Shown piece by piece: positions 16,492 to 24,783 of a stretch of DNA of 64,000 nt (position 1 is its first letter; every line of letters begins with the position of its first letter). The translations under genes were made by a program, and so were the position numbers. The notes below the pieces were generated by a model. That model ran no database searches and was not told the origin of the DNA. It saw only the letters and a list, made by a program, of their open reading frames with translations. The stretch is from Erythrobacter ramosus (GTDB taxonomy: Bacteria; Pseudomonadota; Alphaproteobacteria; Sphingomonadales; Sphingomonadaceae). The stretch is taken from the NCBI RefSeq assembly GCF_009828055.1, contig NZ_WTYB01000002.1, forward strand, positions 186,001-250,000, in the 5' to 3' direction.

Positions 16492-17010
16492 TTAGGAAAT
16501 CACCACGAGCGGCTGGTCGAATTCGACCGGCTGAGCGGTTTCGATCAGGATCGCGGTGATGGTGCCGGCGCGCGGGGCGGTGATCGGGTTCATGACCTTC
16601 ATCGCCTCGACGATCAGCAACGTGTCGCCTTCCTTGACCGCTTGGCCGACCGATACGAAGGGCGCAGCGCCGGGCTCGGGCGTCAGATAGCAGGTGCCGA
16701 CCATCGGTGATTTGACCGCATTCTTGAGATCGGGGCCAGCAGGCGCGGCGGGCTCTGCCGGGGCAGGCGCAGCGGCGGCGGGCGCAGCCGCAGCAGCAAC
16801 CGGAGCGGGCGCAGCGGCATAGACCGGCGCCGCCGAGGCAACCGCGCCGCGCGAAACGCGGATCTTGCGGTCGTCATCTTCGACCTCGATCTCGGTCAGT
16901 CCGGTTTCGTTGAGCAGTTCGGCCAGCTCACGCACCAGCGCCGTGTCGATGTTCATGCCCCCCGACTTGCGCTTGCCCGAATCTTTGCCGTGTCCGTCGT
17001 CGTTCGACAT
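16492..17010 (-). CDS. accB: Acetyl-CoA carboxylase biotin carboxyl carrier protein
   Basis: A 172-residue BCCP. The N-terminal domain ('[19 protein letters not shown]') is joined by an Ala/Pro-rich linker (about 58-95) to the biotinyl domain, where Lys in '[11 protein letters not shown]' is biotinylated by BirA. An 18-residue charged extension precedes the usual start, so a second ATG near residue 19 ('MNIDTAL') may be the true one. It is coupled to accC, and aroQ lies about 100 bases upstream on the same strand, as in many Proteobacteria. Confidence 0.96.
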   Translation of the reverse strand: MSNDDGHGKDSGKRKSGGMNIDTALVRELAELLNETGLTEIEVEDDDRKIRVSRGAVASAAPVYAAAPAPVAAAAAPAAAAPAPAEPAAPAGPDLKNAVKSPMVGTCYLTPEPGAAPFVSVGQAVKEGDTLLIVEAMKVMNPITAPRAGTITAILIETAQPVEFDQPLVVIS

Positions 17011-17115
17011 GAAAGCCCCTTGGTGAATGCTAAGCCCGTTTATGCGAGCGACCTATTCACGCCAATTGCGGCTGGCAAGTGGCAAGGGTGCAAAATGTGA
17101 AAGTTGGGTGACGTT

Positions 17116-17556
17116 TCAGATCTGACCCGACGCTACGGCTTCGAGCGCGATACGGTAGGAGTCTGCGCCGTGCCCTTCGACCGTCATGGCTGCGCCCATG
17201 CCGACATAGGACAGGTGACGGAACGGTTCGCGCGTCTTGGGATCAGACAGGTGGACCTCGATCACCGGGGTGCGGATCGCTTTGATCGCATCGAGCAGCG
17301 CCACAGACGTGTGCGTATAGGCCGCCGCATTGAGCAGGACCGCACGCGCACCCTCCGCCTGCGCTTCATGCAGCCAGTCGACCAGCATCCCTTCGTGATT
17401 GGTCTGGCGCATCTCGATTTCCAGCCCGAGCTCGCGGGCGCGGTCTTCGAGCATCCCCGCGATGTCATCGAGTGTGGTGGTGCCATAAATCTCCGGCTCG
17501 CGCGTGCCGAGGAGATTAAGGTTCGGGCCGTTGAGGACGTAGACGAGGTTGGTCAT
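17116..17556 (-). CDS. aroQ: 3-dehydroquinate dehydratase, type II
   Basis: A 146-residue enzyme that dehydrates 3-dehydroquinate to 3-dehydroshikimate in the shikimate pathway, normally a dodecamer. The signature 'VYVLNGPNLNLLGTREPEIYG' is split here by the active-site loop; catalytic Tyr is the last Tyr of 'EPEIYG', and 'LLNAAAYTHTSVAL' and 'EVHLSD' are conserved substrate-binding blocks. I place the start at ATG 17556, where the family begins; a longer frame runs upstream but lacks similarity. It lies in front of accB-accC. Confidence 0.95.
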   Translation of the reverse strand: MTNLVYVLNGPNLNLLGTREPEIYGTTTLDDIAGMLEDRARELGLEIEMRQTNHEGMLVDWLHEAQAEGARAVLLNAAAYTHTSVALLDAIKAIRTPVIEVHLSDPKTREPFRHLSYVGMGAAMTVEGHGADSYRIALEAVASGQI

Positions 17557-17649
17557 GAAGTGGGGATAGCGGGAAGGTGCGGGGCGGGGAAGGGGGGTGG
17601 AAAAGCCAGCGCTCTTGTTGTTTCCCGGGGTCTGTGAGACCATACACGG

Positions 17650-18099
17650 ATGCATCATGCGTCCCACAAAGGTTCGGAAGAACGACTTTACATCAAAGCG
17701 TTGTCGATCCGTCACGAACGCGGTCGGGGGTTGTGGAGGCCGATCATGTGGCATCTCGCGCATCGGGGCCACGCGGACGCCATGATCGAATTGGCGGACT
17801 GGTTTTGCGGCGATGATGCCGCCAAGGACGTTGGCAAGCCTTCCGAAGCTTTCAGCGCTGCGGGCCTCTATTACCGGGCTTATCGTAAGCGGAATGCGAG
17901 GGCGGCCCGGAACATGGCGATCAGTTGTTTCAACCGCAGCGACATGGCGGGATATCGCTGCTGGTTAACGCGTGCGGCCAAGGCGGGGGATACGGAATCC
18001 GCACGGGATCTGCGCTACTTTGAAACTCGGCTATGGCACGGAGCGGCGCGCAGGATTGGGCGGCTGAGGCCGGTCCAGAAGCGCGATGGATTTCTGTGA
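17650..18099 (+). CDS. Hypothetical protein, Sel1-like composition
   Basis: A protein of up to 149 residues, rich in Ala, Arg and His, with segments such as 'HRGHADAMIELADWF' and 'WLTRAAKAGDTESARDL' that look like single Sel1/TPR-type helical hairpins (A-x-x-G-D-x-x-A). No signal peptide and no membrane segment. I do not recognise the family. The start is uncertain: ATG at 17650 lacks a convincing ribosome binding site. It sits divergent from aroQ, with the palindromic repeat at 18125-18205 just after its stop. Confidence 0.5.
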   Translation: MHHASHKGSEERLYIKALSIRHERGRGLWRPIMWHLAHRGHADAMIELADWFCGDDAAKDVGKPSEAFSAAGLYYRAYRKRNARAARNMAISCFNRSDMAGYRCWLTRAAKAGDTESARDLRYFETRLWHGAARRIGRLRPVQKRDGFL

Positions 18100-18124
18100 G
18101 CGAAGTGTGCTTTACACCTACTCT

Positions 18125-18205
18125 CGTCATCCCAGCGAAAGCTGGTACCTAAGGCCTCTAGGTCAGACCTTGCCGCCCTAGGCCCCAGCTTTCGCTGGGG
18201 TGACG
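18125..18205. repeat. REP/MITE-like palindrome
   Basis: The outer arms (18125-18145 and 18185-18205) are 21-base inverted repeats with one mismatch, carrying the sequence CCCAGCGAAAGCTGG and its complement. A second, inner pair (GGCCT...AGGCC) gives an 81-base nested hairpin. Short elements of this 'CAGCGAAAGCTGG' kind are common dispersed repeats in Sphingomonadales and other alphaproteobacteria. It lies between two convergent genes and could also end both transcripts. Confidence 0.75.
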
Positions 18206-18230
18206 ATGGAGGGAAGGCGCCAACCTCCGC

Positions 18231-18644
18231 CTACCGATCCACGCCCTTGACCTTGCCCCACTGCCGCGCCGCTGTGTAGCCCAGATAGCCGGTGCCAAAC
18301 AGCGCGTAGAGCGGCTCGGGCAGGCCAGCGAGATAGGCGTTCATTCCCGCCGCGATGTCGCGCGCGGCCAGTGGGTGGAAGGCGCTCAGCACCCCCAACG
18401 GCAGGGCGGCGAGCAGCAGGATGTACATGACATACAGGAAGCTCGGGCGGGCGCGGCTGGTCCAGGGGTCGGCGGAGTTGGCCTCGGCGACAATCGCCTG
18501 AAGTTGCGCCTCGATCATCCGCATTTCCTGCGTCCCTTCGAGCGCGATCAGTTCTAGCTTGGCTTTCGCCCGCGCCTCCTTGTCGGGGATGATCTTGTCG
18601 ATGATCGAAGCGATGGGGCCGATAAGTGCGTCGACGAGGGACAT
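18231..18644 (-). CDS. Holin of the 3-TM gene-transfer-agent type
   Basis: A 137-residue protein matching the 3-TM holin family described for gene transfer agent release. It begins 'MSLVDALIGPIASIIDKIIPD', continues with a charged helix (KARAKLELIALEG, about 25-55), then 'SADPWTSRARPSFLYVMYI' and hydrophobic helices (about 75-95, 110-130). The start at 18644 follows AGGAGCGCACCA; a longer frame extends upstream into the lyase gene but is not supported. Holins open the inner membrane for cell lysis. No other GTA or phage genes are in the window. A dyad with ACCAA/TTGGT lies 38-48 bases upstream. Confidence 0.8.
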   Translation of the reverse strand: MSLVDALIGPIASIIDKIIPDKEARAKAKLELIALEGTQEMRMIEAQLQAIVAEANSADPWTSRARPSFLYVMYILLLAALPLGVLSAFHPLAARDIAAGMNAYLAGLPEPLYALFGTGYLGYTAARQWGKVKGVDR

Positions 18645-18681
18645 TGGTGCGCTCCTAATTGCGTGAGTCGGACCAGAAATG

Positions 18682-18692
18682 ACCAAATTGGT
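18682..18692. promoter_or_regulatory. Perfect dyad upstream of the holin gene
   Basis: ACCAA-A-TTGGT is a perfect 5-bp dyad with a single-base centre, upstream of the minus-strand holin gene (start 18644). The 11-mer differs by one base from ACCGAATTGGT at 29228-29238. Use as an operator is inference. Confidence 0.3.
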
Positions 18693-18705
18693 TAAAGTAG
18701 GAAAG

Positions 18706-19617
18706 TTATTTAACCTGTGCCGCGCTCGCTTCGGCCAGTAGCCGCTGCGCGAGCGCCAGATGCGGACGGTCGAGCATCGCGCCATCCAGCGCCACCACAC
18801 CTGCGCCCGGATGATCCGCAAAGGCCTGCACCACGGCGCGGGCGTGCGCCAATTCCTCGGCGCTCGGAGTAAAGGCGGCGTTGATCGGATCGACCTGCGC
18901 CGGGTGGATCGCCAGCATCCCGCGAAAACCCTGCGCCCGCACCGATTTGGCGCGGCGTTCCAGTGCCTCAAGATCACGGAATTCCGGCTGCACTGTCTCG
19001 ATTGGAGCTACCCCCGCTGCCGAAGCGCCGATCAGGCAAAGGCTGCGCGCCATTTCATAGGTGTGCGAATACTCGCCATCCGGCCCCCGCTGCTCGCGCG
19101 CGCCCAGCGCCGAGGACAGATCCTCCGCCCCCCAGCTCATCGCCACCAGCCGCGTCTTGCCCGGATAATTGCCCGCATATTCGCCGGTGCGGAACATCGC
19201 CGCCGCCGTCTCGGTCACCAATGCGGCGATCAAGGTGCGCCCCTGCGGAATGCCGTTCGCGGCCTCCAGCGCGGTCAGATAGTGGTGCAGTTGGGTGATG
19301 TCCGCTGCCCCTTCGGCCTTGGGCAGAAACACCCCTCCGGGCCGCGCGGGGATGATCGCGGCGAGATCGGATATGCAATCAGCGGTGCTGATCGGGTTGA
19401 TCCGCACCCACAGCCGCGCGGCATTATCCGACGCCGCGATCTGCTCTGCCACCATCGCGCGGGCAGCGGGCTTGTTTTCGGGCGAGACCGAATCCTCAAG
19501 GTCCAGCAGTGCAATATCCGCCGGGCTGGCAATCGCCTTGCCCATCTTCTTTTCGCTGTCGCCGGGTGCGAACAGCCACGAACGCATACGGGGCGGGGTG
19601 GGGGCGGTGTGGGCCAT
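18706..19617 (-). CDS. HpcH/HpaI aldolase/citrate lyase (CitE-like) family protein
   Basis: A 303-residue TIM-barrel lyase. Family blocks are visible: 'RSWLFAPGDSEKKMGKA', 'DIALLDLEDSVSPENK', 'LWVRINPIST', 'GVFLPKAEGAADI', 'IAALVTETAAAM' and 'GMLAIHPAQVDPIN'. Such proteins cleave or form CoA esters like citramalyl-CoA or malyl-CoA in acid metabolism; the substrate cannot be told. The start at ATG 19617 follows GAGGAACTCATC; an in-frame GTG further out (19635) is less likely. It is divergent from the molybdenum hydroxylase genes. Confidence 0.85.
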   Translation of the reverse strand: MAHTAPTPPRMRSWLFAPGDSEKKMGKAIASPADIALLDLEDSVSPENKPAARAMVAEQIAASDNAARLWVRINPISTADCISDLAAIIPARPGGVFLPKAEGAADITQLHHYLTALEAANGIPQGRTLIAALVTETAAAMFRTGEYAGNYPGKTRLVAMSWGAEDLSSALGAREQRGPDGEYSHTYEMARSLCLIGASAAGVAPIETVQPEFRDLEALERRAKSVRAQGFRGMLAIHPAQVDPINAAFTPSAEELAHARAVVQAFADHPGAGVVALDGAMLDRPHLALAQRLLAEASAAQVK

Positions 19618-19754
19618 GATGAGTTCCTCTTTCACCCCTGCGCTTACGAAGCGCGCCGCCCGCCTGCAAGCCCGCTCACGGCGCGTCTTTCCATTAGGCG
19701 GCGCGCCGACAGGTTGCTATATGGGACGCATATCAACCAGCGGGGGAGCCAGTT

Positions 19755-20237
19755 GTGGCAATCGCATTTTCGGTCAATGGCAAACCGGTGAGCGTGGAGG
19801 CTGACGCCGATACTCCGCTGCTGTGGGCACTGCGTGATGATCTCGGACTGACCGGGACCAAGTTCGGCTGCGGAATTGCCGCCTGCGGGGCGTGTTCGGT
19901 CCATGTCGATGGCGCGGTGACTCGCTCGTGCAGCGTGCCGATCAGCGATGTCGCGGGCAAGTCCGTGACCACGATTGAGGGGCTGAAGGCTGCCGACGGG
20001 ACGCTCCACAAGGTGCAGCAGGCCTGGATCGAAGCGCAGGTGCCGCAATGCGGGTACTGCCAGTCGGGCCAGATCATGGCGGCGGTGGCGCTGATCGAGC
20101 AGGTCGGCTCGCCCAGCGATGCGCAGATCGACGATGCGATGACTAACATCTGCCGCTGCGGGACCTATCCGCGCATCCGTACCGCGATCCTTGCCGCGAC
20201 CGGCCAGGCCGCCGCAGCCCAGCAGGGAGAGGCATAA
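19755..20237 (+). CDS. (2Fe-2S)-binding small subunit of a molybdenum hydroxylase (IorA-like)
   Basis: A 160-residue ferredoxin-like subunit of the xanthine oxidase family. Plant-type [2Fe-2S] ligands are '[18 protein letters not shown]' plus a later Cys ('SCSVP'), and the second cluster is bound by '[10 protein letters not shown]' and '[12 protein letters not shown]'. It passes electrons from the molybdenum centre in the adjacent large subunit. Size and order match isoquinoline 1-oxidoreductase/aldehyde dehydrogenase type two-subunit enzymes lacking a FAD subunit. GTG start at 19755 after GGGGGAGCC; its TAA end adjoins the next start (20237), indicating coupling. Confidence 0.92.
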   Translation: MAIAFSVNGKPVSVEADADTPLLWALRDDLGLTGTKFGCGIAACGACSVHVDGAVTRSCSVPISDVAGKSVTTIEGLKAADGTLHKVQQAWIEAQVPQCGYCQSGQIMAAVALIEQVGSPSDAQIDDAMTNICRCGTYPRIRTAILAATGQAAAAQQGEA

Positions 20238-22504
20238 TGGCCGACAACCCCAATTCCGATCTCGATTATCCTGAAACCTCAGCCCCGGCGGCAAAGCCGA
20301 AGCGCAAGGGCGTCAAGCGGCGCATCTTCCTCGCCGGCTCCGCGCTGGTGGTGGGCGGCGGCATCTTCGGCGTGTGGTGGACTGACAGCAACGCCAAGGG
20401 GCGCGCCAACACGCTGATCGGGGGCGAGGGCAAGCACGCGTTCAACAGCGTGATGACCATCGCGGAAGACGACACCGTCACGCTGTTCTCGCCCCACATC
20501 GATTTTGGTCAGGGATCGCACACCGCGCTCGGCCAGATGCTGGCGGACGAGCTTGATGCGGCGTGGGAAAAGGTCACAATCGAACAGGCTCCGGCCGACA
20601 TGGCCTTCGCCAACGCGGCACTCGCCAAGGGTTTCCTGCCCACGATGGTGGGCGACACGGTGGCCGGGCTGATCCCCGATGCGGTAATCGGCCTGATGGC
20701 GCGGTCCATGCCGCTGATGATCACCGGCGGTTCCTCCGCGATCCGTTTCACCGGCGAGGTCGCAATGCGCCGGACCGGTGCAGCCGTGCGTGCGGCGCTG
20801 GTGGCCGAAGCGGCTGACCGGTTGGGCGTTCCCGAAAGTGAACTGACTACCGCGGACAGCAAGGTGACCCACGCCAAGTCCGGCCGCAGCTTGCGTTACG
20901 GCGAGCTGGCAGCAGGCGCAGCGACGCGATCACTCAGCAGCGATCCGGTGCTCAAGACCCGCGATCAGTGGAAGTTGATCGGCAAGCCCGTTCCGCGGCG
21001 CGATATTCCTTCCAAGGTCGATGGCTCGGCGGTCTACGGGATCGACTTCACGCTGCCCGATATGCGGGTCGCGACCATCGCGGCGGCGCCGGTGCGCGGC
21101 GGCAAGCTGGAATCGGTCGACGAGGCCCCGGCGCTCGCGATCTCGGGCGTTGAGAAGGTGGTGAAGCTGCCCGACGCCGTGATCGTGGTCGCCAAAGGAT
21201 ACTGGCCCGCGACCAAGGGCCTCGCCGCACTGAGCCCCAAGTTCACCGATGGCGGCCACAGCGCGATGTCGACCCCGGCGATCTACGCTGCGCAGGAGAA
21301 GCTGCGCAAAGCGAGCGGCGAGCCTGACAATGTTGGCGGCGAAGGCGATGTCGATGCGGCCTTCGCCGCGGCGGGCGTCAAGCTGGTCGAAGCCGAATAC
21401 CGCGTCCCTTTCCTCCACCACGCGATGATGGAGCCCTTCGCGCTTACCGGTCATTTCAAGGACGGCACCCTCCACCTATGGGGCGGCTTGCAAGACCCGC
21501 TCTCGACCCGCGCCAAGGCCGCCAAGGCTGCCGGGCTGGAGGTCGACAATGTCGTCTTCCACCCGATGATAATGGGCGGCGGGTTCGGCCGGCGCTTCCC
21601 CGATCTCGTTGAGATCATCGACCAGATCGCCGTGCTCGCCAAGCAGGTGCCCTATCCGGTCAAGCTGGTGTGGAGCCGCGAGGAAGAAGTGCGCCACGGC
21701 ACCTACCGCCCGCAGTCCTCGGCTGGCCTCAAGGCCTCCCTCAAGGACGGCAAAATCACCGGCTGGCGCGCCGACTATGTGCAAAGCGGCAGCGCGGAAG
21801 GCGAGGTGCCGTTCATATACGCCATCCCCGCAACCTTGCGCCGTCACTTTGCCTACCAGTCGAACCAGATCGACGGGCCGTGGCGTTCGGTAAATGCGAC
21901 CCAGATGGGGTTCTACACCGAAAGCTTCATGGACGAGCTGGCGGCGGCGGCGGGTGAGGACCCCTACCAGTTCCGCCGCAAGCACCTGGCCACAGGCTCG
22001 CGTCACCTGGCGGCGCTGGATATGGTCGCCAAGCGTTCGGGCTGGGGCACGCCGCTGCCGAAAGGTGTCGGGCGCGGGATCGCGATTGTCGAGAGCTTTG
22101 ACACGATTGTCGCCGAAGTGGTCGAAGCCAGCGTCAAGGAAGATGGCAGCCCCAAGGTCTTGAAGGCCTGGGCCGTGGTCGACTGCGGCACCACGGTGAA
22201 CCCCTTGAACGCCGAAGCGCAGATTGCGGGCGGACTGATCATGGGCCTGTCTTCAGCGATAGGCGAGCAGGTCACGCTGGATAAGGGCGCGGTAGTGGAG
22301 AGCAACTTCTCGGACTACCCGATCCTCAAGCTGGCCGACGCACCGCCTGCGGTGGATGTGCACTTCATCGAAAGCGGCGCGAAAACCGGCGGGATTGGGG
22401 AGCCGGGCTTGCCGCCTGCCTCGCCTGCACTCGCCAACGCATTGAGCGCGGCGACCGGCAAGCGCATCCGCAACCTGCCGCTGCTCACGCAAGCCAAGGC
22501 GTAA
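20237..22504 (+). CDS. Molybdopterin-binding large subunit (IorB/aldehyde oxidase type)
   Basis: A 755-residue molybdenum hydroxylase large subunit. The N-terminus has a twin-arginine-type signal, 'KRRIFLAGSALVVGGGIFG' (about 30-48), so export by Tat as a complex with the small subunit is likely. Later blocks: 'ITGGSSAIRFTG', 'SKVDGSAVYGIDFTLPDMR', 'HAMMEPFALTGH', 'MIMGGGFGRRFPD' (molybdopterin loop) and 'GGIGEPGLPPASPALANA' with the catalytic Glu. The substrate (aldehyde or N-heterocycle) is unknown. It is translationally coupled to the small subunit and is followed by a MobA-like gene and, on the other strand, xdhC. Confidence 0.92.
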   Translation: MADNPNSDLDYPETSAPAAKPKRKGVKRRIFLAGSALVVGGGIFGVWWTDSNAKGRANTLIGGEGKHAFNSVMTIAEDDTVTLFSPHIDFGQGSHTALGQMLADELDAAWEKVTIEQAPADMAFANAALAKGFLPTMVGDTVAGLIPDAVIGLMARSMPLMITGGSSAIRFTGEVAMRRTGAAVRAALVAEAADRLGVPESELTTADSKVTHAKSGRSLRYGELAAGAATRSLSSDPVLKTRDQWKLIGKPVPRRDIPSKVDGSAVYGIDFTLPDMRVATIAAAPVRGGKLESVDEAPALAISGVEKVVKLPDAVIVVAKGYWPATKGLAALSPKFTDGGHSAMSTPAIYAAQEKLRKASGEPDNVGGEGDVDAAFAAAGVKLVEAEYRVPFLHHAMMEPFALTGHFKDGTLHLWGGLQDPLSTRAKAAKAAGLEVDNVVFHPMIMGGGFGRRFPDLVEIIDQIAVLAKQVPYPVKLVWSREEEVRHGTYRPQSSAGLKASLKDGKITGWRADYVQSGSAEGEVPFIYAIPATLRRHFAYQSNQIDGPWRSVNATQMGFYTESFMDELAAAAGEDPYQFRRKHLATGSRHLAALDMVAKRSGWGTPLPKGVGRGIAIVESFDTIVAEVVEASVKEDGSPKVLKAWAVVDCGTTVNPLNAEAQIAGGLIMGLSSAIGEQVTLDKGAVVESNFSDYPILKLADAPPAVDVHFIESGAKTGGIGEPGLPPASPALANALSAATGKRIRNLPLLTQAKA

Positions 22505-22505
22505 C

Positions 22506-23156
22506 TTGCAGGGCTGGTCGGCGCTGATCCTCGCCGGAGGGGCGGGGCGGCGCTTTGGCGGCGGCAAATTGCTCGCTGATATGGCGGGCGCTCCGGTGAT
22601 CCGGCGCGCGGCTGAGGCGGTTGCGGCAGCTGACTTTGCGGAGGTCGTGGTGGTGACCGGCGCGGACGACGCGGCCATTCGTGCGGCGCTGGTAGGGCTG
22701 GAAGCGCACATCCTCCACGCGCCGGACTGGGCCGAGGGCATGGCCGCAACCTTGCGCACCGGCATCGCAGCGCTCGCGCCCGAGGCCGCTGGCGTATGCG
22801 TTTTCCTCGGCGATATGCCGCTGGTGCCGGTTTCCCTTTGCCCCGCGCTGACCCAGGCGGCTGAACAAGCTGGCTATGCCGCCCGCCCACGGCTGGACGG
22901 CAAGCCCGGACACCCGGTCGCCTTCACCCGCGCGGCCTTTGCCGACTTGCTGGCGCTGACGGGCGATCAGGGGGCAACCGCGCTCCTGAAACAGCACCCC
23001 GAGGGGGTCGCCTATATTGATACGGCCGAAAGCGGCGCGCTGCTGGACATCGACACGCCCGCCGATCTCGCCGCTGCAACACGGGCCTGGAACGCCTGCG
23101 CGACCTCCGCCACCAGTGAGAGTGCCACCTCGCGCGGGGCCTTGCCGAAGCCGTAA
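22506..23156 (+). CDS. MobA-like nucleotidyltransferase (MocA/MobA family)
   Basis: A 216-residue GT-A fold nucleotidyltransferase. The N-terminal 'ALILAGGAGRRFGGGKLL' is the nucleotide-binding loop; 'VCVFLGDMPLVPVSL' has the metal Asp; 'GHPVAFTRAAF' and 'LLDIDTPADL' are conserved blocks. Relatives attach CMP or GMP to molybdopterin, so it probably makes the dinucleotide cofactor for the preceding hydroxylase. The start is TTG at 22506, one base after the stop of the large subunit. The last ~20 residues are low-complexity and overlap the 3' part of xdhC on the other strand by 145 bases. Confidence 0.85.
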   Translation: MQGWSALILAGGAGRRFGGGKLLADMAGAPVIRRAAEAVAAADFAEVVVVTGADDAAIRAALVGLEAHILHAPDWAEGMAATLRTGIAALAPEAAGVCVFLGDMPLVPVSLCPALTQAAEQAGYAARPRLDGKPGHPVAFTRAAFADLLALTGDQGATALLKQHPEGVAYIDTAESGALLDIDTPADLAAATRAWNACATSATSESATSRGALPKP

Positions 23157-24016
23157 AGCCCGATGGGGGCGTGGAGGCGCGCGATGGCCGCCTCGCTCAC
23201 GCCGTGACTGCGCAGCCGTGCGACCCGCGCGTCCAGCCGCGCCCTTGCGCCAATGGCGCCGACATAGAACGCATCACTCTGCAAGGCCGCTGCGAGCCCG
23301 CGCTCGTCATCCTCGCGGTCATGCGAGAGAACCGCAATCGCGGTCCAGCGGTCGAGCCCGATCGCGGCAAGTGCGCTTGCGGGATCGCTGCGGTGATAGG
23401 TGATGCCGGGGAAGGGCGCCGCCTCGGGCCCGCCGGGCGCGATCAGCGCCACGTCCCAGCCCATTTCGACCGCCAGCGTAGCCGCAGTCAGCGCCGCGCC
23501 GTCCTCGCCAATCAGCACCAACCGCAAGGGCGGGGTGAACAGCCGGGTGTAACGGGCGCCGTCCCAGGTATCGGAATGCGCCTCCTCGCTAGCAGCGGCA
23601 AAGCGCGCGCGTCCGTCGCTCGACCACAGCACCGGATGGCGCGCATCCCAGCCTGCCAGCAAGGCCGCGACCGCCGGTTCGTCCGCCGCCACCGGCTCGA
23701 CCAGCACGGAAATCCCCGATCCGCAGGCGAGCTTGATATCGATCCACGGGCTGCCCTCGCCATAGCGCAGCAGACGCGGCGCACCCTCGGCGAGCGCCTC
23801 GCGCCCGTGGCGCGCGACATCAGCTTCGATGCAGCCGCCCGAGAGGAAGCCCCAATATTCATGGTCGGTGATGAACATCTGCGCCCCCACATTGCGCGGG
23901 GCCGAACCGTCAACCTCCACCAGCGTCGCCAGTGCAAAGCGATCGGGCACGATGGGGCCGGCTCGCAGGGCGGCGCGAATATCATCGATGGGAGCGGCAA
24001 GACGCCAGCGGCTCAT
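23012..24016 (-). CDS. XdhC-family molybdenum hydroxylase maturation protein
   Basis: A 334-residue XdhC/CoxI protein. The N-terminal XdhC_CoxI domain shows 'FALATLVEVDGSAPRNVGAQMF' and 'GFLSGGCIEADVARHGREAL'; the C-terminal Rossmann-like domain shows 'LVLIGEDGAALTAATLAVEMGW', 'AIAVLSHDREDDERGL' and 'GAIGARARLDARVARL'. XdhC proteins bind and sulfurate the molybdenum cofactor before insertion into xanthine oxidase-type enzymes, fitting the genes to its left. The conserved end ('GKAPREVALSLVAEVAQ') is followed by about 25 extra residues that overlap the MobA-like gene. Confidence 0.9.
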   Translation of the reverse strand: MSRWRLAAPIDDIRAALRAGPIVPDRFALATLVEVDGSAPRNVGAQMFITDHEYWGFLSGGCIEADVARHGREALAEGAPRLLRYGEGSPWIDIKLACGSGISVLVEPVAADEPAVAALLAGWDARHPVLWSSDGRARFAAASEEAHSDTWDGARYTRLFTPPLRLVLIGEDGAALTAATLAVEMGWDVALIAPGGPEAAPFPGITYHRSDPASALAAIGLDRWTAIAVLSHDREDDERGLAAALQSDAFYVGAIGARARLDARVARLRSHGVSEAAIARLHAPIGLYGFGKAPREVALSLVAEVAQAFQARVAAARSAGVSMSSSAPLSAVSI

Positions 24017-24125
24017 GGGGGCAGGGCTTTCGTGAGAAGCGAGACCCGCAGCCTAACTCGCCCGCACCCCGCGCGCAATTGCCTGCGCGGCGCGGTGTGT
24101 TGGGGGCAAAAAGGGGGGAAACCAC

Positions 24126-24202
24126 TGGTCGGGACGAGAGGATTCGAACCTCCGACCCCCACACCCCCAGTGTGATGCGCTACCAGGCTGCGCTACGTCC
24201 CG
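24126..24202 (-). tRNA. tRNA-Pro (anticodon GGG)
   Basis: Minus-strand cloverleaf: acceptor CGGGACG/CGTCCCG, anticodon stem TCACA/TGTGG with one G-T pair, loop CTGGGGG, T loop TTCGAAT, encoded CCA at 24126-24128. A second proline isoacceptor besides 8707-8783. Confidence 0.95.
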
Positions 24203-24398
24203 ACACCAGTGGAGCGGGGCCTATAGGGGGCATGATTGGGGCTGGCAAGCGGGTTTGGATACAAGGGGTGTTGCACCGGCGCATCGCCTCGGGCCCCTCG
24301 CGATTGCGGGGCGCTTGCAATGCTGCTAGGCGCGCCCACTTGAACGGCAGGGGTGTAACCCTTGCATATCTTTCACGGGATCCTGACGGGCTTTACCT

Positions 24399-24728
24399 AT
24401 GACATTCGACCTTCTCGCCGCCGCTGGCGCAGGTGCCGCAGGCGCGCCGCCGGCCTGGATCAGCTTCCTGCCGATCGTCGGCATGATCGCCATCTTCTGG
24501 TTCCTGATCATCCGTCCGCAGATGAACCGCCAGAAGCAGCACCAGGCCAAGATCGCCGCCGTCAAGAAGGGCGATCAGGTCGTCACCGCTGGCGGGTTGG
24601 TCGGCAAGGTGATCAAGGTCGACGAAACCTATGTCGAGCTCGAACTGGGCACCAATGTCCGCGTAAAGGCGATCAAGACCACGCTGGGCGACATCATCCC
24701 GCCGGGTGGCAAGCCCGCCAACGACTGA
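24399..24728 (+). CDS. yajC: Preprotein translocase subunit YajC
   Basis: A 109-residue inner-membrane protein that forms a complex with SecD and SecF. A single membrane helix ('FLPIVGMIAIFWFLIIRPQ', about 22-40) is followed by the typical 'RPQMNRQKQHQ' and a cytoplasmic domain with 'GDQVVTAGGLVGKV' and 'TTLGDIIPP'. It is the first gene of the conserved yajC-secD-secF order, 55 bases before secD. Confidence 0.95.
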   Translation: MTFDLLAAAGAGAAGAPPAWISFLPIVGMIAIFWFLIIRPQMNRQKQHQAKIAAVKKGDQVVTAGGLVGKVIKVDETYVELELGTNVRVKAIKTTLGDIIPPGGKPAND

Positions 24729-24783
24729 TGATTGGCCTGACGCCGTGCCTTACCTGACCTTTCCCGCGTGAGACCCTGACGCA

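Noticed and set aside
15397..16710. 437-codon frame opposite accC-accB
   Set aside because: It is an antisense shadow of accC and accB, whose identity is certain.
24204..24398. Intergenic region before yajC as an RNA element
   Set aside because: No known riboswitch or RNA motif is recognised; only possible weak promoter sequence.
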